Shown: in pieces, positions 27,663-37,200 of the stretch
How the letters are laid out: each line of letters opens with the position of its first letter
Numbering within the stretch: position 1 is the first letter of the stretch
Origin: Planctomycetales bacterium
GTDB lineage: Bacteria; Planctomycetota; Planctomycetia; Planctomycetales; Planctomycetaceae
Direction of reading: 5' to 3'
NCBI GenBank assembly: GCA_028285345.1
Contig: JANQPT010000029.1
Coordinates: 121,523 to 185,522, forward strand
Length of the DNA stretch: 64,000 nucleotides
Made by a program: the position numbers and the translations under genes
The notes under the pieces: generated by a model
Seen by the model: the letters and a program-made list of their open reading frames with translations, nothing else
The model's database searches: none
Told to the model about the DNA's origin: nothing

Positions 27663-30600
27663 GATCCTATCGTAACTGCTATCGTCACCTCTCAATTCGA
27701 GTCTTGGCTTGCGCTGTAATTGGCCTCGCCGCATGCGGAGCGGCCGCGTCTGCTGCGGAAGAATCGGATCAGCGCACTCTGTTGCTGCGCGCACACGCGA
27801 AGCGTGACGCTGGACACTTCCTGCAAGCGGAACAGTTGTATCAGCAAGTCCTCAAGACCGCGACCACGGACAGCGAGCAGGACATCGCCGTCAAGAGCGT
27901 GTGTACCGAGCAGCTGTTCGACATTTACCGCCGCCTCGGCCATGAGGACAAGGCGATTCTGTATGGACTCGAGTTTCGTGCGGATCTGAAGAAGCGCGGT
28001 GATCAACTGCGGCTGCGCAACGTCGATTTCATTCTGGGCGAATGCTACTTCGCACTGGCACACTACGCTGAAGCGGATCGCTATTTGCAGCGTGCCAACT
28101 CGTACGAAGGCGACCGTCCGATCAATCCGACCAAGAAAATGAGATTGCTGATTCGCCGGGCGGTGATCGCTGAGCGGCGCGGCAAGTTGGAGGAACAACG
28201 TCGGCATTGGATCGCCGCTGTGAAGTTCGGACGCCGCATACTCGACGAACATCGCGACGTTTTGCCGCTTCGCGACCAAATTGAATTGAGCCGCAACCTG
28301 GCGCACGCCTTGCGCGTCGCCGGTAAACCTGATGAGGCAATTGAGCAGCTCCAAGTACTGTTGGAGCGACTTACAGACCACCAATATGATCGGGGGCGGC
28401 GCGAGCTGCTCGCCGAATTGGCGACACACTATGACAGTGCCGGCAAGCTGCCGGAGGCGGAGGATGCACTCCGCCGGGCCCTCAAGATGTATGAAGGCGA
28501 AGGCCGTTCAGCAGATATGTCACGGGCTGACTTGTTGGGCCGACTTTCGGCCGTTTTGAATCGTCGCGACCGTTCCGCGGAGGCACGGACGGCAGCCGAC
28601 CAGGCTGCTCAAATCTATCGGCGAATCATTAGCGAGTCGGCGGTCAAGCAGCATGATTCCCTGGAATCTCTCAACGCGTTCTTCAGGTTGAAAGATTTAC
28701 TGCGTTACACGCATCAATACCGGCAAGCGGTCGAACTAGTCTCCGAGCAGCCGTGGGTTTGGACTGAGGAGAGTCTGCTCTCGTTGCGACTGAGCAGCGA
28801 GCGCGGTGCGCTGCACGCCGCCGAGGGTTCCTATGAGCAAGCACGAATCTATCTGAGACGGGCGTTGGAGTATCGCCGCGGACAGAATCCTCTGAACTTG
28901 AGCCAGCTTCCGCGTACCATCAATAACCTCGCGCTCGTTGAGCAAGCGATGGGGAACTTGAAGCAGGCGAATCAGCTCTGCCAAGAGTGCCTTGAACTCT
29001 ACGATCGATTCGGACTGCCGGACGATCGTGATCTGGCGGAAACTTACAACCTTCTGGCAACCGGTGCAGCGCTGGAAGCCCGGTACGGGCAAGCCGTTCA
29101 GTTGTACCGCCGGGGAATTGAAATCTGCGGCAAATTGGGTCCTGAAGCGGACGGGCATCGCGGCAATCTGCTGCTCAATTTGGCGAAGACCTACAAATCC
29201 CAGGGACAGTACGACGCGGCAATCGAACAATGTGAGGACGCACTGGCGATCATTTCGGCGTCACGCGGGAGAGACTCTGAATCAGCGAGCATTCCTGCCG
29301 TCTATTGTGCGCTGGCAACAATGTACGTGGCGCAGGAACGATTTGAGGAAGCCCGCTCGTATGCGGAGAAGACATTGTCGGCTTGTGAGCGGCTCAATCT
29401 GCAAGACGGCCCGGTCGTCAGCACGGCGCAGCACTGCCTGGCGATTGTCTCACTTGTGGATCAAGATTATCAGCGGGCCGAAGAGCTCTGGCAAGCTGTG
29501 CTCAGCGAACAGGAGCGGACCGGCAGGTCTGCGCTCAAGGCGCGGACATATAATTACTTGGGCGCGACTGCAGCACTGCAGGGTCACTTAAAGGACGCGG
29601 AACAACATTACCGATCGGCTCTCAATTCGCTGGCTGACGATTCAAACGCGTATCCAGTCACACGGTTTGTAAGCCTCTGGAAACTGGCCAGAATCCGTCA
29701 CCTGCATGGTGATGAAGTCGAGTCGCGCGATCTGCTGAAGCAGGCTGTCAAGATTGCTGAGGCGACGCGTGTCGAGACCTATGGGGCCGAGCAGCATCGA
29801 GCGGACTTTTTCGCGCAATTCGCGCCGGCATTTGATGCTCTGTTTCATCTGAGTCTGCGCGACGGCGATTTTGCAGCCGCACTGGCGTACGCCGAGAGGG
29901 GCCGCAGTCGGACATTTCTCGACCAATTGCAATTGGCCGGCGTCGACCCGCGCGTTGGACTGAAGGGGACGTCGCATGAGCCGCTGCTCCACCAGGAGGC
30001 AGAACTCAAGCGCAAGATTAACCTGATCCGCTCGAAGGGTCAACAACTTACGGCGGCAACGACTCACGATACCAAGTCTCTGCAAACTGAGCTGCAGAGT
30101 GCCCAACGTGAATATGCACAACTTTGGCATCGTATTCTCAATGCCAGTCCGCACTACCGAAACCTGCTGGTCCAAAACCTGTCGGAATGGAATGACCTGC
30201 AGAAGTCGATTGTCGAGCCTGGAACGATGATGCTCTACTACTATCTCGGGCGCAGCCGCGGATATTTGCTGCTCGTTGGTAGTTCGCTGGAGCAACCCGA
30301 AGTGTTCATGCTCGACGTTCCGGCAGGTTTCCGGATCCCGACGGCGGCCGGCGAGACTCGCCGCGTCGCAGGAAAGGGGCTAAACACGCGGGGATTGAAA
30401 CGCCAGCGGGCAGACGTCGAGTCCGAATCAGGGTCCTTTGAGACGACTAAAAAACCGCTCCCATTGACTCGCCAACGAGCGGACCACTTGGTCAGCGCCT
30501 ACCTTCAAGCGTTGATGGTGGACGGAGTCGCTTCCGTGCGGGGCGTTCAACGCCGTCGGACGACCGATCCCTCTGAGAAGTGGAATCTGAAATCGACCGC

Positions 30601-31609
30601 AATGGCCGACGTGCTCCTGCCCGCCAGAGCGCGCAAGCTCATCCTGCGTGCCCGCCCGCAGCGGCTGATTGTAATCCCCGACGGCGCACTACACAGGCTG
30701 CCGTTAGAGGCACTAGTGCTGAAATCAGGACCTGAGTTACGCTACGTGCTCGACGAAATGCCACCGATCACCTACGTGCCGTCTGCAGGAGTATTGGCGG
30801 CACTGCAGAAACAATCCAAACCGCGTGCACGCGGACCGGCCACCGTACTGACATTGGGGGATCCCGCGTATCCGCAGGGGGACCAGCCGGCGACGATGCA
30901 CATTGCGGCTCTGCGAAATTCTCATGAATTCCTCGGCCTGCGGGGCCAAGTTAACCGATTGCCGAAGACGGCTGAGGAGAGCCGGCGCGTGGCGAAGCTA
31001 TTTGACGACAAGTACGTCACGTCGCTGCAAGGTCCACAGGCAACCGAAGAGAACCTGATGGCCGCGTTGTCGGAACAACGTTACTTGCACCTCGCCGCAC
31101 ATGCATTCGTCGATCGGCAGCATGGCAATTTGATGGGAGGAATTCTGCTGACTCCGCCCAATCAGGATTCTTCCGTACAGGATTACGACGGCGTTTTGTC
31201 GCTGAGCGAAATCTACACGCTTCCACTGGGCAATTGCGAGCTCGCTGTGCTGAGCGCTTGCGAGACGAACGTCGGTCCCCACCAAACATTGGAAGCAGGG
31301 TTCAGCTTGGCACGGGCCTTCTTTAAGGCGGGGGCACGACGCGTCGTCGCCAGCCACTGGACCGTGGAGGATGAATCGACCTCCGAACTTGTCGGGGAAT
31401 TCTTCGAAGAGGTTTCAGAGAGTTTGAAAGCCACAAAACCTCTCGATTATGCACAGGCGCTCCAGACAGCACGATTGCGCGTGCGAAACCACCCCCGCTG
31501 GTCGCATCCATTTTTCTGGGCTCCCTTTGTGCTGATTGGCCCGGCAATGGATCGACCGAATCCCGAGCAGCTTTCGTCAGGGCGGGTGAGTAAGGCGTCG
31601 ACTAACTGA
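27659..31609 (+). CDS. secreted TPR-CHAT (caspase-like) peptidase
   Basis: The 1316-aa product starts with a signal peptide (VLACAVIGLAACGAAASAAEE) that also holds a possible lipobox (GLAAC). About residues 40-690 are tetratricopeptide repeats. The C-terminal CHAT domain (about 990-1300) has the expected architecture: IVIPDGALHRLPLEALVL, the histidine in LHLAAHAFVD (His1148) and the cysteine in LAVLSACETN (Cys1201), then ARAFFKAGARRVVASHW. CHAT domains are caspase/separase-like cysteine peptidases, and with both catalytic residues present this one should be active. The ATGA overlap with the surface protein gene shows translational coupling. Export makes a periplasmic or surface substrate likely, and the coupled adhesin is an obvious candidate. 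No TIR, STAND or toxin domain is fused. Confidence 0.87.
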   Translation: MRSYRNCYRHLSIRVLACAVIGLAACGAAASAAEESDQRTLLLRAHAKRDAGHFLQAEQLYQQVLKTATTDSEQDIAVKSVCTEQLFDIYRRLGHEDKAILYGLEFRADLKKRGDQLRLRNVDFILGECYFALAHYAEADRYLQRANSYEGDRPINPTKKMRLLIRRAVIAERRGKLEEQRRHWIAAVKFGRRILDEHRDVLPLRDQIELSRNLAHALRVAGKPDEAIEQLQVLLERLTDHQYDRGRRELLAELATHYDSAGKLPEAEDALRRALKMYEGEGRSADMSRADLLGRLSAVLNRRDRSAEARTAADQAAQIYRRIISESAVKQHDSLESLNAFFRLKDLLRYTHQYRQAVELVSEQPWVWTEESLLSLRLSSERGALHAAEGSYEQARIYLRRALEYRRGQNPLNLSQLPRTINNLALVEQAMGNLKQANQLCQECLELYDRFGLPDDRDLAETYNLLATGAALEARYGQAVQLYRRGIEICGKLGPEADGHRGNLLLNLAKTYKSQGQYDAAIEQCEDALAIISASRGRDSESASIPAVYCALATMYVAQERFEEARSYAEKTLSACERLNLQDGPVVSTAQHCLAIVSLVDQDYQRAEELWQAVLSEQERTGRSALKARTYNYLGATAALQGHLKDAEQHYRSALNSLADDSNAYPVTRFVSLWKLARIRHLHGDEVESRDLLKQAVKIAEATRVETYGAEQHRADFFAQFAPAFDALFHLSLRDGDFAAALAYAERGRSRTFLDQLQLAGVDPRVGLKGTSHEPLLHQEAELKRKINLIRSKGQQLTAATTHDTKSLQTELQSAQREYAQLWHRILNASPHYRNLLVQNLSEWNDLQKSIVEPGTMMLYYYLGRSRGYLLLVGSSLEQPEVFMLDVPAGFRIPTAAGETRRVAGKGLNTRGLKRQRADVESESGSFETTKKPLPLTRQRADHLVSAYLQALMVDGVASVRGVQRRRTTDPSEKWNLKSTAMADVLLPARARKLILRARPQRLIVIPDGALHRLPLEALVLKSGPELRYVLDEMPPITYVPSAGVLAALQKQSKPRARGPATVLTLGDPAYPQGDQPATMHIAALRNSHEFLGLRGQVNRLPKTAEESRRVAKLFDDKYVTSLQGPQATEENLMAALSEQRYLHLAAHAFVDRQHGNLMGGILLTPPNQDSSVQDYDGVLSLSEIYTLPLGNCELAVLSACETNVGPHQTLEAGFSLARAFFKAGARRVVASHWTVEDESTSELVGEFFEEVSESLKATKPLDYAQALQTARLRVRNHPRWSHPFFWAPFVLIGPAMDRPNPEQLSSGRVSKASTN

Positions 31610-31933
31610 TGATTTCGTCGGCAGCGGCAGTAGTAGGGTAAACGTCCCATGCGGGTAAAGTTTTGGAGTACTTACAACCCGCACATGCGCTAAACTTGTC
31701 GTCTGTTCGTCCGGAATCATCCGTTGAAGATTTGCCTCGTTAGACACTTCAAGCCAGACTTATAGAGGCCGTTTTCACTTGAAAACCCCCTGCGCGGGAG
31801 GTTTCAGGTCTCGAAAGTGCTGATGGAGAGGAGATTCTCAATACGAGACGGCCAGATTGATGAGTTTCCAACACTCACGCGTCTACCCGGTTGTGACCGG
31901 TCTTGATGCCGCATCCCTCGAAAATGAACTGTC
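31610..31933. other. intergenic region with hairpin after the CHAT gene
   Basis: GCGGGT (31651-31656) and ACCCGC (31677-31682) form a 6-bp stem with a 20-base loop, about 40 bases after the CHAT stop; it may be a weak terminator. I see no gene and no clear promoter in the rest of the gap, though the next gene must have its own start region here. Confidence 0.35.
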
Positions 31934-33031
31934 ATGACGACTCAAATCCTACCTGCTGCCAGCCATGAGCTCTGGTTTCTGGAAGGGCTGATCGAACAGC
32001 GCGACCACGTGCAGCATGTGCCGATCAATTCCACTCCATTCCGCATCGGCCGCTCATCGGAACTGGGACTTTGCCTCCCCTATCCCGCGATCTCAAAGTC
32101 ACATGCGGAAATCGTCGCCGCCGGCGACAAACTGTTTCTGAGTGACTTGGACAGCACAAACGGCACGTTTGTCAACGGACACCGCGTGTCGGGGACGGTG
32201 CCGATCGGCGAAGGCGATCTGATTCAATTCGCGACGATCGACTTCCGCGTCAAACGCCAAGCGGCTGAGAGTTTTGGCAATACGATCGAGCAATCCACGT
32301 GCGATGCAACCGGTGTTTTGTCGAGGTTTCACTACCTCATGTCAAACCGGGCGGTCGTGCCGCTGTTTCAGTCAATTATCTCGCTTGCTGACGACCGACC
32401 TGTGGGATACGAGATTCTGTCTCGGAGCCGGTTCGAGGGCTTGGAAACGCCGCGCGACATGTTTTTGGTCGCCGAAAGGCTGGGAGTCGCGGCGGAACTC
32501 AGCACAATGATGCGTCGCCAAGGGATCCGCACTGGAGATGTGTTGCCGGAGTCTCTCAATCTCTTTGTGAATACGCACCCCTGTGAAAAACCAACTCAGG
32601 GCCTGTTGGACAACTTGCGCGAGTTGCGGGAGACCTATCCCAACCGACCGCTGACGATCGAGATTCACGAAGCAGCGGTCACCGATCCCGTAGAAATGCA
32701 CAGTTTTCGCGCGGCGATCTCGGAATTGGACATCTCTCTCGCTTACGATGACTTCGGCGCCGGTCAAGCGCGGTTGATGGACTTGGTCGAGGTTCCGCCG
32801 GACTATTTGAAGTTTGACATCAAGCTCGTCCGCGACATTCACCGCAATATCGTGCAGCAGCAGATGGTCGAATCGCTGGTCTGCATGGTCCAGGAATTCG
32901 GCATTGCCGCCATTGCCGAGGGCGTCGAGTCCCCAGAAGAGGCCGAAGTCTGCCGCAAGATCGGCTTCGACTATGCTCAGGGCTTCTTGTTTGGCCGTCC
33001 GGTCTCCGTCGAAGCGATCATTCGCGACTAG
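31934..33031 (+). CDS. FHA-EAL fusion protein (c-di-GMP phosphodiesterase-like)
   Basis: The 365-aa protein joins an FHA domain (about residues 25-105; FRIGRSSELGL, ISKSHAEIV, DLDSTNGTFVNGHRV) to an EAL domain (about 130-365). FHA domains bind phosphothreonine peptides, so the protein should be recruited to Ser/Thr-phosphorylated partners. In the EAL domain the signature is YEILSR instead of EAL, but the other metal and substrate residues look present: NLFVNTHP, TIEIHEAAV, AYDDFGAGQARL, LKFDIKLV, AIAEGVES and QGFLFGRP. It could therefore still hydrolyse or bind c-di-GMP. There is no transmembrane segment. It follows the kinase operon by 324 bp on the same strand, making the upstream kinase a candidate partner. 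Confidence 0.85.
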   Translation: MTTQILPAASHELWFLEGLIEQRDHVQHVPINSTPFRIGRSSELGLCLPYPAISKSHAEIVAAGDKLFLSDLDSTNGTFVNGHRVSGTVPIGEGDLIQFATIDFRVKRQAAESFGNTIEQSTCDATGVLSRFHYLMSNRAVVPLFQSIISLADDRPVGYEILSRSRFEGLETPRDMFLVAERLGVAAELSTMMRRQGIRTGDVLPESLNLFVNTHPCEKPTQGLLDNLRELRETYPNRPLTIEIHEAAVTDPVEMHSFRAAISELDISLAYDDFGAGQARLMDLVEVPPDYLKFDIKLVRDIHRNIVQQQMVESLVCMVQEFGIAAIAEGVESPEEAEVCRKIGFDYAQGFLFGRPVSVEAIIRD

Positions 33032-33198
33032 ACCGGGCACTGCAACGGCAGTCGGGTGAGATCGATGGGCGACGACGCAGCCGCGGAGCGCCGGCTGCGA
33101 ATTGCAAATTGCCGAATGTTCTGCCATCCTGAAGACCGATTTGGCGACGACGGCACCAGAAGTGCCACCACGTGCGCATTTCGTTGAAACGGCCCCGC

Positions 33199-34194
33199 AT
33201 GACGTTTGAGATTGAGATCCCCGATCTACAATCGGAACTGAGAAACCTGATCAAGCAGATTCCGCACGGTCGGGTGACGACGTATGCGGCGTTGGCCGAG
33301 GCCTTGGGCAGCGACAGTGCCACTCGCTGGGTGGGCGGATTTGTTCTCGAACCTCATTCCGTCGCTGATCTGCCGGTGCACCGCATCGTCCGTTCCGGCG
33401 GCGAAGTCGGGCTGTATTACACCGCCAACGCGCAGGACAAGATCCGCCTGCTGGAATCCGAAGAGGTCGAAGTCGCAGGAGGATGCGTCGATCTTGGACG
33501 ATGTCTCTTTGAAGAGTTCGACACCGTATTCCCGCTGCACGCATTGCGCACGATGCAGCAGGAGCTAGCCCTGCAGTCGCGATTCTCCGCTCCAAGCCAT
33601 CCACCTAAGACCATCGCCGGCGTCGACGTCTCATATTTGTCTGAAGGCGAAGCGGTCGGCGGCTACGCATTGATCGACGCCGGGACAGCGGAGTTGGCCT
33701 GGTCGACGACGGTGCGAGCGCCAATCAGGTTCCCATATATCCCCACATTTCTGGCGTTTCGTGAATTGCCGGTGCTGCTCGACTTGTTGCAGGCAGCCGA
33801 GCAGGCGGGACACTCCGCGGACGTGGTCTTCGTCGACGGCAGCGGCCTGCTGCACAACCGCCGCATGGGGATCGCCTGCATGCTGGGAATTCTGGCCGGG
33901 GTACCGTCAGTCGGCGTCAGCAAGAAGCTGTTGTGCGGAAAGGTTGATCTTGACGGTATGCAGGCGGACGAGTCGCGCGAGATCGTCCATGAAGGAGAGT
34001 TGCTTGGCAGGGCGGTCAAGTCTCGCGCGACGTCGAAACCAATCTACGTTTCGCCCGGCCATTTGATCGATGTGGAAACATCCACCGAACTTGTACAGCA
34101 ATTGTTTCACGGACACCGGTTGCCGGAACCGACGTTCTGGGCTGATAAACTCAGCCGCGAAGCGGTTAAAGCGCACAAGCAACCAGCCGGATAG
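33199..34194 (+). CDS. fusion of alkyltransferase-like (ATL) domain and endonuclease V
   Basis: The 331-aa product has two repair modules. Residues about 1-90 look like the O6-alkylguanine-DNA alkyltransferase DNA-binding domain: IPHGRVTTYAALAEALG, the Arg finger in TRWVGGF, and LPVHRIVRSGG. The usual PCHR active site reads PVHR, so the acceptor cysteine is lost, as in ATL proteins that recognise but do not repair alkylated bases. Residues about 100-320 are endonuclease V: TIAGVDVSYL, FPYIPTFLAFRELPVLL, FVDGSGLLHNRRMGIA, GVSKKLLCG and VSPGHLIDVETS. EndoV nicks near deaminated bases such as inosine. I choose ATG 33199; GTG 33172 is also open. An alkyltransferase-EndoV fusion is known from the archaeon Ferroplasma. 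Confidence 0.88.
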   Translation: MTFEIEIPDLQSELRNLIKQIPHGRVTTYAALAEALGSDSATRWVGGFVLEPHSVADLPVHRIVRSGGEVGLYYTANAQDKIRLLESEEVEVAGGCVDLGRCLFEEFDTVFPLHALRTMQQELALQSRFSAPSHPPKTIAGVDVSYLSEGEAVGGYALIDAGTAELAWSTTVRAPIRFPYIPTFLAFRELPVLLDLLQAAEQAGHSADVVFVDGSGLLHNRRMGIACMLGILAGVPSVGVSKKLLCGKVDLDGMQADESREIVHEGELLGRAVKSRATSKPIYVSPGHLIDVETSTELVQQLFHGHRLPEPTFWADKLSREAVKAHKQPAG

Positions 34195-34204
34195 CTGCGG
34201 CCTC

Positions 34205-37200
34205 TCATTCGACGACGAGTTCGCCGTTCATCACCATCCAGTGGCCCGGGAATGTGCAGAGGTAGGGATAGCGTCCCGGTTTTTTGGGCGCGCGGAAGTA
34301 GATCGTGAACTTCGATTTCGGCGCGACGATGTCGGTGTAACACAGCACGTCGTCGGTCCGCGGAATGTAGTGCCGCGCGACCGCTTCCGGGTCGGCGACC
34401 AGCCGATTGGCCATCTCGCCCACGCGTTTGAGTGTGCCCGGTTTGAGCAGCGCCCAGTTGTGCGGGACGACGTCCGGGTTTTCGAGCGTGAACTGAATCG
34501 GCTCGCCCGGCTTGGCAATGATCTCCCGCGTCTTGTACGTCAAGTTCTTGCCAGTTTCCATGCGAATCGGCCTGGCCTTGGGGATGCGCTTCATGTAGGG
34601 GTTTCTGATGCGGATCGTGGCCAGCGCCAAGTCCGCAAGCATGGGATGCGGCAGCACGGATTTCTGGACCGGCCGATATCCCGGAAACTCGCTGAATGGG
34701 CGGTCCAGTCGATGGACGGTCATGAACAGGTCGCGGCCGCTCCCCGGTTCAACCTGCAATCGCAGATGCAACTGGCTGACCGGCTGCAATTCGGGAATCT
34801 CCAGAAACAGCGTCCGCCCATCCGGCAAGACGCGCGCCGACTTGATCGGCAGATGATCGTGTCCACGCATGCCGTGGTGCCGCGTAGAGAATTCCGGCGA
34901 GCCATAAGCGCCGCTGTAACGGTAATTCCAACACTGCGCGAACTGACGTGCAGCGTCGCCGGCAATCGCGCCGTCGACCGGCTCAGTGAACGTTACCGAG
35001 ACGCCGTTCTCATAGATGTGAAACCCGACCGGCAGTTGCACGCGATCGTCCGTATAGCGGACACGTTGAAAGCAACCGCCTTCGGTGGTATACGTCCCCC
35101 AGCCCGCCATGCCGCCGACATAGAGTTGGCCATCGCCCGGATGAAAACGACCGCGATGCGCGCCGGAAAGAAACTCGCCCGGCAGCGGGACCACGGCGCC
35201 CTGCACTTGTCCGGCGACCTCGTCGCGCAACAGCAGAAAACTGGAACCGGTGCCGAATGAAAGGTGGATCGCCTGACCGGCCAGCGGTCCCCAAAGCTCG
35301 CTGTCGACGGCGACTTGTCCGCCGCTAGAGTTGTCGAGCCCGCGCGGCAGGTAAACAAGCGGCAGTTCCGGCAGCTTCTTGTCGCGCGGGCCACCATGTC
35401 CGAAGTGCGCCGGGACAGTCGCTCCTTGATGAGCCTCCGTCACCGCACAGATTTGTGACGCGGGCGTCCAATCGCCTTCCGAGCAGGGAATCGTCAACGT
35501 TCCGTCCGGCAGCAGTCCAAGTCCGTCGGGATTGCGAAATCCCGTAGCGATCACATCGGCATGTTTGCCGTCGGATGAAATCCGCAGCAGACCTTGATTG
35601 CCGGAGACGGTGTAGAAGTTGCCGGCCGCGTCAGACTCGAGGCCGCAGATGAAATCGTGTCCTGCAGGCGAGGTTTCAAATGCGTTGCTAAAGCACTCGT
35701 AGAAATCGGCTTCGCCGTCGCCGTTGAGATCGTGCAGCCGTGTCAATTGGTCCCGTCCTTGTACAAAGATTCCCGCATCGGTGATCACCAATCCCAACGC
35801 TTGCGACAGGCCGGACGCAAAGCGCCGCCAACGCGCGGTCTGCGGGTATTCTCCATCCTTGCCGGCAAATCCGCTCACCTGCCAGATATCGCCCTGCATC
35901 GTGCAGACGAGCGCGCTGCCGTCTGGTAGAAAATCATGTCCGCCGCAGAACAGCAGCGCCCTCCATGGATTCGCTATCGGCAGCTCGATTGTATCGATCG
36001 CGTAGGGACGGCCCTTGCCCGGCACGATCCGTGTGTTGAACGACTGCGGCCACTGTGGCTTGCCGGGCTGCAACAAGTTTCGATCGGGATGTTTGTCTGC
36101 TGGTGCGACGACCCGTTGAAACCGCCCGTCTTGCACCCAGGGCGCATCAAGGTACTCGGTCTCTCCGATTCGATAGGCGAACACCACCCGCTTGCCGTGC
36201 CGATAGAAGCCATGATACTGAAACGGTTGCTTTGGCTTGCGTGACTTCTCATAGGCGACCGGTTTACCCTCCATCAGCAGACCGTGGAGAAACCCGTAGC
36301 GGACGTCTGAGAACTTCAAGAATCCGTCGGTCCAGACGGCGTCGTAGGTTAGCGTGTCGGGGTTGAAACAAGCGGACATCTCCCCTTGCTCTCCCAAACG
36401 CAGACAGACCGCGCGCGGCACAGTGATCCCGCGGGCGTGAAAAATGCCGCACTGTACGCTGCCAAGTTTGGTTTCATTCCATTGCGCGTTTCGCCACGCC
36501 TCTTCCGATTGATTGCCCCAATGTCCCAGTTCGCCGCCGTCCAGTCCCGGATATTCCGGCAGCAGCGGCGGAATCGGTTTCTGACGGCGAAAGTACTCGG
36601 CTTGCTTGGCGTAGAAATCATAGATGCGGTCGCGATTGACATTCGCCCGCCAGGAGGGCCAATCATCGGGATGCAGCGGTTTTCGGTCGTACTCAAACGG
36701 TGCCGGTTGATGCATATGCGCATGGCCGAGCATGCGATTGAGGGCGTCGCCGGAAAGTTCATCGTCACGGCCCAATCCGCTCAGAAATCGAATCAAGTCC
36801 CACTGCTGCTGCTGTGTCATGGCGGCGGTCAGACCGTCCGGCATCAGCGAACCGGCCGGTACGATTTCCTCGATCTGCTTGCGGCTCAACAGCGTCTCAG
36901 TTCCCGCGGCAGGATCGCGCAGCAGCACTTCCTTTTTGTCGGAACGAACAACATAACCCCTGACCGCTTTGCCCTTGGTCGTGTGAATCACCTGCGCAAG
37001 GAATTCCGGTTTGACTTCGCGCTGCGGCCAAAACAGCGATTCCGCAATCTGCTCCGGCGTGCGTTGTTTGGCAATGGCAGTCAGTTCGGGACCGACCGTT
37101 CCACCGTGATGGCCCACTTTGTGGCAAGAGATGCAAGCGAACTTAGGATCGGCAAACAATCGCGCCCCGCGATGTGCCGATCCTCGGTCGCGCGACGCGG

